Shown: in pieces, positions 1 through 8,682 of the stretch | Position numbering within the stretch: the stretch's first letter is position 1 | Layout: every line of letters begins with the position of its first letter | Source: Candidatus Bathyarchaeota archaeon | Lineage (GTDB): Archaea > Thermoproteota > Bathyarchaeia > Bathyarchaeales > Bathycorpusculaceae | NCBI GenBank assembly: GCA_003164295.1 | Contig: PLTA01000061.1 | Coordinates: forward strand, 179-64,178 | Direction of reading: 5' to 3' | Length of the DNA: 64,000 nt | Notes under the pieces: model-generated | The model's input: the letters and a program-made list of their open reading frames with translations, nothing else | Told to the model about the DNA's origin: nothing | Databases searched by the model: none | Translations under genes and position numbers: made by a program

Positions 1-354
1 TTCATGGTGGGCATTGATGAGGTTACTTTCAGGACGCTTGGCTACTATTATTTTCCAAACTGGAACATCGCCACTTTGCTCCTGGTTCTGATGCCGGTCG
101 CTATTGTTATGAGTGTTTTGTTCAGTGTGATTGTTTCTTCGCGAGTTGGTGATGTGCGCAGCGCTAGCAGTTTTGGGATTTTTATGCTCTTCCCCCTCCT
201 TGGCATATACCTTCTCAGCGAGACAAGCATAATAACTCTTGACGTAAACAGCCTGCTTATAATCTCAGGTATAATTTTAGCAGTTGATGTGGCGCTGTTC
301 TATGTTAGCACAGCAACTTTCCGAAGGGAGGAAATACTAACAAAGTGGAAGTAG
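1..354 (+). CDS. ABC-2 type transporter permease, C-terminal part (cut by window edge)
   Basis: The frame is open at base 1, so this is the 3' end of a longer gene; the first ATG at base 4 is probably internal. About 118 codons are visible. Two or three hydrophobic segments are separated by short polar loops (a Val-Ser-Ser-Arg-Val-Gly-Asp loop near residue 45), and the last helix is followed by the basic tail REEILTKWK. This matches the end of NatB/ABC-2 permeases, which form the membrane channel of an ATP-driven exporter; the ATPase would lie upstream, outside the window. The family is inferred from pattern, not from a diagnostic motif. A decayed copy of the same 3' end lies at 922-1038. Confidence 0.55.
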   Translation, partial: FMVGIDEVTFRTLGYYYFPNWNIATLLLVLMPVAIVMSVLFSVIVSSRVGDVRSASSFGIFMLFPLLGIYLLSETSIITLDVNSLLIISGIILAVDVALFYVSTATFRREEILTKWK

Positions 355-380
355 CGAAGTTAGAGAAGGGGTTCAAAAAA

Positions 381-632
381 ATGGCAAAAGCCAAGTTTGA
401 AATAGGTGAGACTGGAAAACATACCATTATTGTTAATGCGAGCGCGCTTCTAAAATACACCGCCATAGAAGTGGATGGCGAAAAAGTCGTTAATGAAGCA
501 AACTTTCAGCCATCGTCAAAGAAGTTCCAGTTGGACGTGGGAAATTCCGAAAAGCATCATTTGGAAATCAGCGCTGGACCGTTCTCGCCTATCAAACTAT
601 TCGTGGACGGAAAAGAAGCTCAGAAAACCTGA
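381..632 (+). CDS. Small hypothetical beta-rich protein
   Basis: I do not recognise this 83-residue protein. It begins MAKAKFEIGETGKH and alternates short hydrophobic and charged stretches, as in a beta-sandwich, with no membrane segment or cysteines. I chose ATG 381 because a purine-rich AGAAGGGG sits eight bases upstream. A GTG at 345 would add 12 residues and overlap the permease gene by 10 bases. It is close behind the permease on the same strand and probably cotranscribed. Confidence 0.6.
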   Translation: MAKAKFEIGETGKHTIIVNASALLKYTAIEVDGEKVVNEANFQPSSKKFQLDVGNSEKHHLEISAGPFSPIKLFVDGKEAQKT

Positions 633-759
633 AAGTGCATCGCTATCGCAAAAGATTGAAAGTTTAGCCAACTATCCAGTAATCTTTTCCGTTGCGCGCG
701 CTAAGACTCTTTATGCTTGCCAAGATACTGAACAACACATTGAACCGAGGTTGTGGTAA

Positions 760-867
760 GTGACTACAGAGGTACTTTGGATCGTCGTTGTTGCAACAAT
801 TGTTATTATGGTAATAGGATATCTTCTCAAGTATCGTTTTAAGAGGAACCGGCAGACAATGCAATAA
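760..867 (+). CDS. Tiny single-span membrane protein (35 aa)
   Basis: A GTG-started frame of 35 codons encodes MTTEVLWIVVVAT followed by more hydrophobic residues to about position 23, then a strongly basic tail (KYRFKRNRQTMQ). That is the normal topology for a one-helix membrane peptide with its C-terminus in the cytoplasm. No function can be assigned. It sits between the intact and decayed copies of the permease 3' end, so it may belong to the same transporter locus. The short length leaves real doubt. Confidence 0.4.
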   Translation: MTTEVLWIVVVATIVIMVIGYLLKYRFKRNRQTMQ

Positions 868-921
868 ACCTATTTTCCTCTTCTTTTGTTGAGAAAGAAC
901 CGCCGCAGTTGTCGTAAAAAT

Positions 922-1038
922 AACAGGCACTACGACAACCTAATGATCGCCGGTATCCTCTTGGCGGTTGATGTTATTCTATTCTTTGTGAGCACCGCGA
1001 CTTTCTGAAGAGAAGAAATACTGACAAAATGGAAGTAG
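922..1038 (+). pseudogene. Decayed duplicate of the ABC permease 3' end
   Basis: Read in the frame ending at the TAG at 1036-1038, this stretch gives LMIAGILLAVDVILFF then VSTATF, a TGA stop at 1006-1008, and REEILTKWK. The intact gene ending at 354 reads LLIISGIILAVDVALFY, VSTATF, R and REEILTKWK. The match therefore covers about 33 codons with one in-frame stop, and no start codon precedes it. It is a remnant of a partial duplication of the permease 3' end. Confidence 0.8.
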
Positions 1039-1075
1039 TTGAAGCGAAGAGGGCGGAGGTGAAAAACTGGATTGG

Positions 1076-1255
1076 ATGATAAAGGGGAGACTTATAGTGG
1101 GTGGATGCTTCCTAATTGTGTTAGGTCTTGTTCTCTACTTTGTTAGAGGAATTGAAGGTACGCTCATCTTACCCATCATTGGAATAATATTACTCATCGC
1201 TGGCATTGTTTATAAGCCTCGGAAGAAAGCGCAATCGTCCGCCAACACTTCATAG
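1076..1255 (+). CDS. Small two-span membrane protein (59 aa)
   Basis: An ATG-started frame of 59 codons. Hydrophobic segments at about residues 6-22 and 29-46 are separated by the short loop RGIEGT. A basic tail (KPRKKAQSS) follows, so both termini are probably cytoplasmic. A strong GGAGGTG motif at 1055-1061 lies 14 bases before the ATG. It is better spaced for the in-frame CTG at 1067, which may be the true start. Function unknown; it resembles small accessory proteins found next to ABC exporters. Confidence 0.5.
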   Translation: MIKGRLIVGGCFLIVLGLVLYFVRGIEGTLILPIIGIILLIAGIVYKPRKKAQSSANTS

Positions 1256-1464
1256 GTTAATAAGTTAAGCTTAATGCTCTTGATAGTTCTAGGACTGGAT
1301 CGTTTCCATCTTTTGTGCCTTTGCTTTTTGAGGAACTGCTTGATGAGGTCAAAGGTCTGATTCCACGTTTTGGTGTTTTGGCGGCGGAATAGGAGAAAAG
1401 CCTTCCGGCTTTGTCGGAAAAGACTTTAAAGTTGATGTCGCAATCTGTCTGGCGGGTTAATCCA

Positions 1465-1929
1465 ATGAATCCAGTTGTCATCTATTCAACAAAAGGTGGT
1501 AATACAGAAAAAATTGCACTCGAAATCACCCAAGAATTAAACTGCAAAGCAATCAAAATATCGGGAGAATCAGATTTTTCAAAAATATCATTTAAGGATT
1601 TCGACCTTGTGTTTATCGGAACCTGGGTTCGCGGCGGGGAACCAAGTCCGGATATGCTCAGTTTCTTAAAGCAGTTGAATTTCGAAGATAGCAATAGGCA
1701 GTTTGCTCTTTTTATGACCTGGGCAGGTGGCGGCAAAAGCGATGTCTTAACCTTTAACCGAGTAAAACACCTTTTAGAAGCTAAGAACCAAAGGTTACTT
1801 GACGACTGTTACAAATGTTTGGGCAAGACCTTTGGTTTAGCAAGGCGTGGGCACCCTGACACACAAGATTTAGCTGAGGCTCGAAAGTGGACCAGAAAAA
1901 TGGCTTATTTGCCAGAAAAATCACTTTAA
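1465..1929 (+). CDS. Flavodoxin-like protein
   Basis: The protein starts MNPVVIYSTKGGNTEKIA. This is the flavodoxin pattern: a first beta strand followed by the Ser-Thr-rich phosphate loop that holds FMN. The strand DLVFIGTWVRGGEPSP matches the second FMN-contact loop (usually GTWxxG), and LFMTWAGGG a third strand and loop. At about 154 residues it has the size of a short-chain flavodoxin. The likely role is one- or two-electron transfer, but the partner is not evident. In-frame TTG 1411 and ATG 1435 exist upstream; ATG 1465 fits the family N-terminus best. The CxxxC-like residues near the C-terminus (YKCLG) are unexplained. Confidence 0.8.
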   Translation: MNPVVIYSTKGGNTEKIALEITQELNCKAIKISGESDFSKISFKDFDLVFIGTWVRGGEPSPDMLSFLKQLNFEDSNRQFALFMTWAGGGKSDVLTFNRVKHLLEAKNQRLLDDCYKCLGKTFGLARRGHPDTQDLAEARKWTRKMAYLPEKSL

Positions 1930-1984
1930 TAAGCCTCTTATTTTATGCCATCCAACCTTTCAGCCTAAATAAAGGGCATATCAT

Positions 1985-2070
1985 CAGGCCTCCACAATCT
2001 GGTGAAATATAGAGGGAGAAAGGTTTTCTGAAAAATAGTTTATCATCAGAACATATAAAATGAATATAAT
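1985..2070 (+). repeat. Direct repeat copy 1 flanking alba
   Basis: This stretch (AGGCCTCCACAATCTGG, AGAAAGG, TTTCTG, TATCATCAGAACATATAAAA) matches 2547-2635 in the same order and orientation, at roughly two-thirds identity with small gaps. Both copies end in an AT-rich TATAAAA segment that could also act as a promoter. The two lie on either side of alba. Confidence 0.55.
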
Positions 2071-2183
2071 TTATTTTGATTTGACTTATCCTATGGCGCT
2101 CAATAAGTGAAAGGACTTAAAGGCAAAAAACGGTCTTAGATCAACAAAAAAATTGGGGAAAACCTCCCAGTTGAATTTTTACC

Positions 2184-2474
2184 TTATGGTTTTGTGAGAG
2201 TTATCTCTATTGTCGAAACCATTCGAGACCTGTTTTCGCCTTCTCTTGGTGGCATTTCTTCGGTAGCGATTGCTATCTTGGTCACTATGAGGTCTTTTAG
2301 GAAGCGGCTTCTTGTAATTTCTGCGCAGTCAACTGCGGTAGTTATTGCTTGTCCTCTTGCTTTTAGGGTTATTTCTTTGTTTACGCCTGAAGAGAATGCT
2401 GTTATAATGGCGAGTACATAGCTCATTGGCGGTTTGTTTCCGACGAATATTACGTCATTAGGTTTTTGTGTCAT
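2184..2474 (-). CDS. alba: Alba family DNA/RNA-binding chromatin protein
   Basis: Alba (Sac10b) is a small dimeric protein that coats archaeal DNA and RNA. This 96-residue protein shows the family signature throughout: DVIFVGNKPPMSYVLA at the start, then TLKARGQAITTAVDCAEI and TRSRFL, and the C-terminal strand STIEITL. The lysine usually contacting nucleic acid is in VGNKPP. ATG 2474 is chosen because an AGTGA motif lies just upstream; the ATG at 2498 would add eight residues not typical of the family. The length is normal. The gene stands alone, divergent from smc. Confidence 0.92.
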   Translation of the reverse strand: MTQKPNDVIFVGNKPPMSYVLAIITAFSSGVNKEITLKARGQAITTAVDCAEITRSRFLKDLIVTKIAIATEEMPPREGENRSRMVSTIEITLTKP

Positions 2475-2546
2475 ATTCTTGTCACTTCTCAATTTCATAT
2501 GGTACCGTCTGCTATATGGCTAGTGCCGTTTCAGCGATGGCTGCCC

Positions 2547-2635
2547 AGGCCTTCCAAAATCTGGGGGGTTAGTAGAAAGAAGATCTTTCTGGTTTAAGCT
2601 AATCATCACAACTTATAAAACAAAATAAAATATCA
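2547..2635 (+). repeat. Direct repeat copy 2 flanking alba
   Basis: Second copy of the element at 1985-2070: AGGCCTTCCAAAATCTGG, AGAAAG, TTTCTGG, TAATCATCACAACTTATAAAA. It lies upstream of alba and of smc. Confidence 0.55.
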
Positions 2636-2640
2636 AATGC

Positions 2641-2785
2641 ACTTACTCGATATCCTTCCATAAATGGAAGACCTTATGACGTCGTTATGCTTGTCGGAAA
2701 ATCCCGCTCGCGACTGAGCGGTACAAGGTACGAAATTAAGAAGCTGGGTATGATAGGCTGGACAAGATTCGAGAAATTACCCTGA
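2641..2785 (+). other. Orphan open frame without a start codon, possible gene remnant
   Basis: A frame ending in TGA at 2783-2785 reads through RPYDVVMLVGKSRSRLSG, TRYEIKKLGMIGW and TRFEKLP with protein-like composition. It has no ATG, GTG or TTG at its beginning; the first ATG is internal. It may be the 3' remnant of a lost gene. I do not recognise the family. The rest of the 2475-2924 gap holds the second direct repeat and the smc promoter. Confidence 0.2.
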
Positions 2786-2859
2786 GCAGAACTCAAATGC
2801 ATAAAACCAATTCATATGCTCGAAAGTATTCCTATAAACGAAGTAGCATATGTATAAGC

Positions 2860-2868
2860 TTTTATAAG
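2860..2868 (+). promoter_or_regulatory. TATA box candidate for smc-scpA-scpB
   Basis: TTTTATAAG lies about 60 bases before the smc ATG in an AT-rich context and is the best TATA-like element in this gap. It would give a leader of roughly 30 bases. Confidence 0.35.
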
Positions 2869-2924
2869 CATGGTGATGAGATGTTAAAATAACATAAACT
2901 GCATGCCGCGAGGATAAAGACCAA

Positions 2925-5900
2925 ATGCCCTATATAAAAAAAATTGAGTTAAAAGGGTTCAAGTCTTTCGGGCCACAAACAATCAAAATAAATCTAGATA
3001 AAGGTTTCACTGCAGTAACAGGACCCAACGGCAGCGGAAAATCCAACATTATGGACGCAGTTCTTTTCTCGCTTGGAGAACTTAGTACCCGAAGGTTACG
3101 TGCTGAAAATGCTGCTCAACTAATTTTTCACGGGTCAGAAAAAGCGGGGCAAGAAAAAGCCAAAATGGCAAAAGTTGTTATTCAATTTGATAACACCGAT
3201 GGAACGATGCCTGTTGACACAACTACAGTTACTATTTCACGGGAAGTTTTTCGAAATGGTCAAAGTGTTTACCGCTTAAATGGGCGAAGAATGTCAAGGG
3301 CGTATATTACTGAAACTCTCTCCATGAGTTCCATCAGTAGCATGAGTCAAAACATAATTCCTCAAGGTACCCTTACTCGACTCACGGATCTTAATTCGAT
3401 TGAGAGAAGAAAAATAATTGAAGACCTCGTAGGTATAGGTCAATATGACGCCGAGAAGGCAGATGCTGAAGAAAAACTTCGCTCAGCGGACATTTCAATT
3501 CGCACAGCTATGGGTAGAATAGACGAAGTGCAAAAACGCCTTGACGATTTAGAACGTGAGCGCAACCAACTTTTACGATACAATTTCATTCAAAGCGAAA
3601 CCAAAAAATTCCAGGCAATCAAAATCTCAAGCGATATAACCCAATTAAACAGTAAAATAAATGAGTCAACCGGTCAAACTGAAAAAGTTAAAGTCAGAGT
3701 CGACAAGTTAAAAGTTCAACGTCATGAGCGAAGATCAAAACGTCATGAAATTGAAGCTGATTGGAGAAAACTTAGCGGCGAGAACTTGGAAGCAGGCGGG
3801 TCAGAAGTTCTAAAAGTTCAAATAACAATCGGGGATTTAAAATCTAAACTAACCGAGTTATCAACAAAAATTAATTCTGGACAAGGTAGCTTTGAAAGTT
3901 TGAAACGGGTTAAAGAAAACAACATTGGTCAAGAAGAAAACCTGAGAAAAGAGATACGGGAAAACCGCCTTAAAATCAGGGTGTTCCGTAATGAATTTGC
4001 TAAGATCAAAGAGCAAATTGCCCAAAAAGAGCTGGAGCATGAAGTTTTGGCAAAACAAACCGCTGAGCTTTGGGGCGGACTAGATGACAATAATCAGCAA
4101 ATTCATTTAAAGCAATCTGAACTTGAAAACCATGTAAAACGGTTAGCCTATTTGCGGTCGGAATACACAAAAGATAAGGCAGCTCTTCGAGTTTGCACAG
4201 GACGACTCAAAAACTTAAGTGTGAGAAAAGAAAAATTCCAAATAAGCTTGGCTGAAATTGAAAAGTCCCTATTAGAGCTTGAGCAAGTTCAAAGGGACCA
4301 AAAAACTCAGTTTAAAAATCTTGAACATATAATTGAACGCAAAATAATCCAGAAAGAATCCGTTGAAAAAGAAATAACTGACGCAGAAAAAATAGCTAGT
4401 TCAGCTAAAGACGCTGTTATAGAATTTGCGACTCAACGGGATTTGGCTGCTACTATAGCGGCTGAAGAAAAAGCATTGAGAAGCATTGAGGAAATGGGTA
4501 ATGTCGGTGCAATAGTTGGGATTCATGGAAGACTGCGTGAACTGATAAAAATTAATAAAAACTATAAAAAAGCCATCGAGGCAGCTGCAACCGGTTGGCT
4601 TGATGCCTTAGTTGTGGCAAACACGGATACAGCTTTCACCTGTACTGAAACGCTTAGGCGCATGAAGCTGGGGCGAGTCAAAATAATTCCGTTACAAGGC
4701 GCAATCAACGTTAAAAACAAGCCAACTCCCAGCCGAGACGGTGTGGTTGGTGCGCTTTCAAGTTTCATGAAGTTTGACAGCAATTATGCTTTAGCTGTAA
4801 GCTACGTTTTCGGGGACACAGTGGTTGTTTCAAATGATAAAACAGGTTTTGCTCTTTCAAATGAAGGTTACCGAGCAGTTACGGTTAACGGTGATTTGTA
4901 TGAGCCAGGAGCTTTTGAAGGCGGCTACTACCGCGCACCAATAGATTTCTCAACAATTATTCCAAGTGAAAATGCATTAAAAAGTTTAGATGAAGCGGTA
5001 AAGGCATTGCAGACGCATCTTACACAAAGAGGAACCGACATAACTGGCATCGACGAAGAAATCGAGCGAAGCAAAATCGAAATCACGCGTTTAACAGATT
5101 CAATCGCGACGTTAGATCGAGAAATAGTTAGAATTAGAAGGGGCGTTAAAAGAACACAATTCAACATTCGGCACACCGAAAAGCTCGGCGGTAAACTTGA
5201 GCGTGAGGCAGCAGCTTACAAAGGGCGCATGAGCATGTACATGAATGAACGCAATTCCATACGAAGAACCGACCAAAAACTGCATGCAGACATATCTAAT
5301 TTAAGATTGAAAACTGATGTAGCTCACATTCAAGAACTTGAGGTTCAACGGGAAAAACTTGGCGAAGAAGTAAATAATTTGCGTCAGAAATCAGGATCCA
5401 CCCAAACAGAAATTTCAACTTACCAATCGCAGTTTGATCGAGTTCTAAGAAATGGCTACAAAAACATCAAACTGCAAATAGTTAAAGTTGATCAGCAGCA
5501 AAGAAAAATTGAGAAAGAAGTTGCTGATGCAATTCAAGAACGAGAAACAATCAATAAAGAACTTGATGAGCAAGACAAAAGCCGTATAGAACTTTCAAAA
5601 GCAGTGTTTTCCGCTCGGGAAGAATCCAAAAAATTCACCTCACAAATTGACACAATTGATAATGACTTACGAATTCTTGATTCCGAGTATGAACAGGCTG
5701 AACGGTTGCTAAACCAGCTTCAACTAAGCATGGAAACTAGTCAATTGCGTCTTCAGCAGCTTCAGACTCATCTTCGCCAATTCGGCTACGAACAGCCATT
5801 AGAAACAAGTCAGAAACAGGTTGAAGATGCTGAAACAACCATTCGCATGATGCAGTTTGAAATGGAGCGAATAGGTGCAATAAACCAGCTTGCGCTTTCA

Positions 5901-6476
5901 CATTATTCAGACCAGATATCTAGATATCGAGAATTATCTGTGCGATTAAACGAATTGGAAAGAGAAAAACAAGCCATTGTCCATTTCATGGATGAAATTG
6001 AAGCTAAAAAACGTAAGGTTTTCATGACAGCGTTTGAAAAAATCAACATCGGACTCAAAAGCTACTTTTCCAAACTTACAGGGGGCGGAGAAGCCACACT
6101 TAAGCTTGAAAATCCAGAAGACCCCTTCACTGGCGGCATAGATATGCTTGTGCAGTTCCCAAATAAACCCTCAATTGTTGTCAGCGGGGCAAGCGGTGGC
6201 GAAAGATCCGTTTCAGCCGTCAGCTTTATTTTCTCATTAAAAGAGTTTACTCCAGCATCATTCTATATTCTTGACGAAGTTGACGCGCACTTAGATGCTT
6301 ATCACACAACAAAACTTGCTGAAGTACTCCTTGAGGAAGCAGCAAAAATGCAGTTTGTCGTAATTAGCTTACGCCCTGAAATGGTTAATAAAGCGCAAAA
6401 AATTTACGGCGTTTATGAACGTAATGGCGTTTCTAATGTTGTGACTGCCAAGTTTCCGCCGGAGGCACCAAGTTAA
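2925..6476 (+). CDS. smc: Chromosome segregation protein SMC
   Basis: SMC dimers form the core of the prokaryotic condensin that compacts and separates chromosomes. Visible in order: N-terminal ATPase with Walker A GPNGSGKSN (residues 33-41), a long coiled coil rich in E/K/Q/L heptads (about 170-505), a globular hinge (about 510-670) including VGAIVGIHGRL and the glycine-rich EPGAFEGGYY, a returning coiled coil to about 1010, and the C-terminal ATPase with signature SGASGGERS (from 1087) and Walker B FYILDEVDAHLD (about 1113). At 1183 residues it is full length. The signature has Ala where many SMCs have Leu. It is directly followed by scpA and scpB, whose products close and regulate the ring. 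Confidence 0.98.
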   Translation: MPYIKKIELKGFKSFGPQTIKINLDKGFTAVTGPNGSGKSNIMDAVLFSLGELSTRRLRAENAAQLIFHGSEKAGQEKAKMAKVVIQFDNTDGTMPVDTTTVTISREVFRNGQSVYRLNGRRMSRAYITETLSMSSISSMSQNIIPQGTLTRLTDLNSIERRKIIEDLVGIGQYDAEKADAEEKLRSADISIRTAMGRIDEVQKRLDDLERERNQLLRYNFIQSETKKFQAIKISSDITQLNSKINESTGQTEKVKVRVDKLKVQRHERRSKRHEIEADWRKLSGENLEAGGSEVLKVQITIGDLKSKLTELSTKINSGQGSFESLKRVKENNIGQEENLRKEIRENRLKIRVFRNEFAKIKEQIAQKELEHEVLAKQTAELWGGLDDNNQQIHLKQSELENHVKRLAYLRSEYTKDKAALRVCTGRLKNLSVRKEKFQISLAEIEKSLLELEQVQRDQKTQFKNLEHIIERKIIQKESVEKEITDAEKIASSAKDAVIEFATQRDLAATIAAEEKALRSIEEMGNVGAIVGIHGRLRELIKINKNYKKAIEAAATGWLDALVVANTDTAFTCTETLRRMKLGRVKIIPLQGAINVKNKPTPSRDGVVGALSSFMKFDSNYALAVSYVFGDTVVVSNDKTGFALSNEGYRAVTVNGDLYEPGAFEGGYYRAPIDFSTIIPSENALKSLDEAVKALQTHLTQRGTDITGIDEEIERSKIEITRLTDSIATLDREIVRIRRGVKRTQFNIRHTEKLGGKLEREAAAYKGRMSMYMNERNSIRRTDQKLHADISNLRLKTDVAHIQELEVQREKLGEEVNNLRQKSGSTQTEISTYQSQFDRVLRNGYKNIKLQIVKVDQQQRKIEKEVADAIQERETINKELDEQDKSRIELSKAVFSAREESKKFTSQIDTIDNDLRILDSEYEQAERLLNQLQLSMETSQLRLQQLQTHLRQFGYEQPLETSQKQVEDAETTIRMMQFEMERIGAINQLALSHYSDQISRYRELSVRLNELEREKQAIVHFMDEIEAKKRKVFMTAFEKINIGLKSYFSKLTGGGEATLKLENPEDPFTGGIDMLVQFPNKPSIVVSGASGGERSVSAVSFIFSLKEFTPASFYILDEVDAHLDAYHTTKLAEVLLEEAAKMQFVVISLRPEMVNKAQKIYGVYERNGVSNVVTAKFPPEAPS

Positions 6477-7193
6477 ATGGCCTCAACATCAACCTCACCG
6501 CTCAGAAGACCCTTCTATCTTCGTCCTCCCTGGAACATCCTATTTGAAATCAGCAAGCTAGAAAAACTTACTCCATGGAATGTAAATATAGCTTATCTTT
6601 TGCGTTCATTTCTTTCGGAAATGGAGCGAAACGAAAATGTGGATTTTCGAGCGTCAGGCGTAGCATTGGATTCTTCAGCACTAATTTACTTGATGAAGTC
6701 AAAATTACTACTTACTTTACAAGAGCCCCCAGTATTGCCGCCAAAAGGTATACAGGATTTTGTTCCGCCGCCCCTATTTTTGCCGCTGAGACATGAGTTG
6801 ACTTCAACAACCATTCAACATTTACTTGAAGTCTTAGACGATGTGCTGAAAGGTGAAAAATTACTCCACCTAAATCACACAGTTGAACAGCATCCAGTTC
6901 TTCCCTCAGTTACAGATTTGCTTCCACAATTTGACCGGTTTATTGCTGAACTCGAATTACAGGTTGATCAACTGTACGCGATTTTGGTAGAAAAAGTTAA
7001 GGGCTCAGGAATTATTGATTTTTCAACCCTCACAAAGGGTGCGACTAGAATTGAAGCGTTAAGAATGTTTATTTATCTCTTGTTTTTAGCTCAAGATGGC
7101 ATGGTAAGTTTGTGGCAGAATGAGGAAACTGAGGAATTATACATTGCAGTGGGGAAATTAAGCGTTGGAAAAGCCGAAGCCAACACCAGTTGA
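6477..7193 (+). CDS. scpA: Segregation and condensation protein A (kleisin)
   Basis: ScpA is the kleisin that bridges the two SMC heads and recruits ScpB. The protein has the archaeal kleisin pattern: an N-terminal segment with PPWNILFEISKLEKLTPWNV, a middle linker with proline-rich PPVLPP, and a C-terminal winged-helix part (about 160-230) containing ATRIEALRMFIYLLFLAQDG. The ATG directly abuts the smc stop codon and the 3' end overlaps scpB by 29 bases, so the three genes form one translationally coupled operon. 238 residues is normal for the family. Confidence 0.93.
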   Translation: MASTSTSPLRRPFYLRPPWNILFEISKLEKLTPWNVNIAYLLRSFLSEMERNENVDFRASGVALDSSALIYLMKSKLLLTLQEPPVLPPKGIQDFVPPPLFLPLRHELTSTTIQHLLEVLDDVLKGEKLLHLNHTVEQHPVLPSVTDLLPQFDRFIAELELQVDQLYAILVEKVKGSGIIDFSTLTKGATRIEALRMFIYLLFLAQDGMVSLWQNEETEELYIAVGKLSVGKAEANTS

Positions 7194-7764
7194 TTTAAGC
7201 CCTGATTTAGAGCAGGTGCAGGATGCTGAGCGAAAAGCTCACTGCATTGCTCTTCTGGAAGCGGCGCTGTTTGTTGCCGGTCGCCCCTTAGATGTTAACG
7301 AGTTATGCCAGGTCATTGGGAGCCGCTCAAAAAAGAAAGCACAAAAATATGCTGACATACTCATCCAAGAGTATAACGCAAGAAGTACAGCGCTGGAAAT
7401 TTTAGCGTTAAAAGATGAGCGTTATGTGCTTCAAGTCAAGGCAGAGTACACTCACTTAATTCAAAAACTCGTAAATCGTCCATTGCTGTCTTCTGGACCA
7501 TTAAAGACGCTTTCCTACATTGCCCTTAGGCAGCCGATTTCACAAAAAAGAGTAATTGACGTAAGGGGTCAGCACGCCTATGGCCATATTAAGGAGCTGA
7601 AAGAAAGGCGTTTAATTCAGGCGGAAAAAAGCGGACGCTCAATGGCTTTAAAAACCACTGGAGACTTCGCTGATTATTTCGGGTTACCAAATGACATTAC
7701 CGAGATGAAAAGAAACTTGAAGAAGATTTTTGGTGACGCCCTAAAAGATGAATCAGAAAAATAG
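7165..7764 (+). CDS. scpB: Segregation and condensation protein B
   Basis: ScpB dimers bind ScpA and control SMC ATPase activity. The sequence shows two winged-helix domains: residues about 20-100 with CIALLEAALFVAGRPLD, the canonical ScpB start, and about 105-185 with LSYIALRQPISQKRVIDVRG. Many ScpB proteins have LSIIAYRQPITR at that point. A charged tail follows. The start at 7165 overlaps the scpA end; an acidic stretch of about 20 residues precedes the conserved core. Last gene of the condensin operon. Confidence 0.93.
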   Translation: MEKPKPTPVDLSPDLEQVQDAERKAHCIALLEAALFVAGRPLDVNELCQVIGSRSKKKAQKYADILIQEYNARSTALEILALKDERYVLQVKAEYTHLIQKLVNRPLLSSGPLKTLSYIALRQPISQKRVIDVRGQHAYGHIKELKERRLIQAEKSGRSMALKTTGDFADYFGLPNDITEMKRNLKKIFGDALKDESEK

Positions 7765-7772
7765 AAAAACAC

Positions 7773-8243
7773 CTAAATTTCAAACGTCGCTATTGTTGGA
7801 TTAATAACTGTTATATGTTCTTCCAGTTTTTTAAAATGTTCTTCATCAAATGTATAAATTAATTCGGCATAGTGGAGCATACTTGCCACTATCAAGGCGT
7901 CATTAACTGGGATGTCCTTTTCTTTTGCCCACTTAATAGAATTTTGACAAGCTTCTTTTGAAATTAATAAAAATCCCAGACGCCTCGAATGAAGAAGCGT
8001 GTTAATTCTTAATTCTGCTTCATCACAGCCCAAGAATTTTCTCAGAACAGAAAAAACTTCTACCACAATTATTGGATTTATCGCTAAAACATAATTCAAT
8101 TGTCCTCTAAGACCCGACTCCAGGAGAGCAAGGGATTTTTCATGACGATTCTTGTCTGGATAGTCTTTAATCATTGCATAAATTAGGACATTTGAATCAA
8201 CAACAGCTATCGGTTTGGATGTAGAGCTGTTTATTCCTGCCAA
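7773..8243 (-). CDS. vapC: PIN-domain ribonuclease toxin (VapC family)
   Basis: PIN domains are Mg-dependent endoribonucleases that in VapBC modules cut tRNA or other RNA. The acidic residues are visible: Asp16 in VVDSNVLIYA, a Glu in IIVVEVFSVL, an Asp in PVNDALIVASM and a late Asp in YTFDEEHFKKL. At 156 residues it is slightly long for VapC. The start overlaps the end of the upstream antitoxin-like gene by 13 bases, the typical coupled TA arrangement. Toxic activity is inferred from family and context. Confidence 0.85.
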   Translation of the reverse strand: MAGINSSTSKPIAVVDSNVLIYAMIKDYPDKNRHEKSLALLESGLRGQLNYVLAINPIIVVEVFSVLRKFLGCDEAELRINTLLHSRRLGFLLISKEACQNSIKWAKEKDIPVNDALIVASMLHYAELIYTFDEEHFKKLEEHITVINPTIATFEI

Positions 8244-8494
8244 ATTGTTTCTTCCATTATTTCTTCAAGCTTTTCTGGAGGAACATATTTTTTAAGTTTT
8301 GCCGGCTTCTGAAGCATCTGCCATGCAGGGTCGTCTTCAAGCGTTTCGGGCGTGAAATCTAAAACGTTAACTTTGAAACTGTGGTCGTCAATTGGCTCTA
8401 TTATTACTATGTCTCCTGCCTTTAGGTGTGTTTTTAGTCTGGTTTTTTTATCAATTACTATTCTGTTTTTCTGGTCAACTTTTGATGTTGACAT
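8231..8494 (-). CDS. vapB: AbrB/MazE-type antitoxin partner of the PIN toxin
   Basis: Residues 1-45 have the swapped-hairpin DNA-binding pattern STSKVDQKNRIVIDKKTR followed by HLKAGDIVIIEPI, as in SpoVT-AbrB proteins; these bind operator DNA as dimers. The C-terminal half (PAWQMLQKPAKLKKYVPPE) is a linear charged tail of the kind that wraps around a PIN toxin. It precedes and overlaps vapC, and such pairs normally autorepress their own promoter. 87 residues. Confidence 0.8.
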   Translation of the reverse strand: MSTSKVDQKNRIVIDKKTRLKTHLKAGDIVIIEPIDDHSFKVNVLDFTPETLEDDPAWQMLQKPAKLKKYVPPEKLEEIMEETIWQE

Positions 8495-8616
8495 GTTTTT
8501 CCCACATTAATATCCCACCTTTATTCTAATAAAATTTGCTATCACCTAAAATATTTTGATAGGAAATCAGCAAATAAAAGTAAACTTTACTGAAGAAGGC
8601 AGCCTCAAAACGGATA

Positions 8617-8627
8617 CGTTTATATGG
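8617..8627 (+). promoter_or_regulatory. TATA box candidate for rps8e
   Basis: CGTTTATATGG is a good archaeal TATA-like match about 60 bases before the S8e start, implying a leader of about 30 bases. The rest of the 8495-8682 gap shows nothing else. Confidence 0.35.
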
Positions 8628-8682
8628 AAATTAACTGTTTTAAATGACTCCGAATTAGATATTCGTAAAAGGAATGTAAAAT

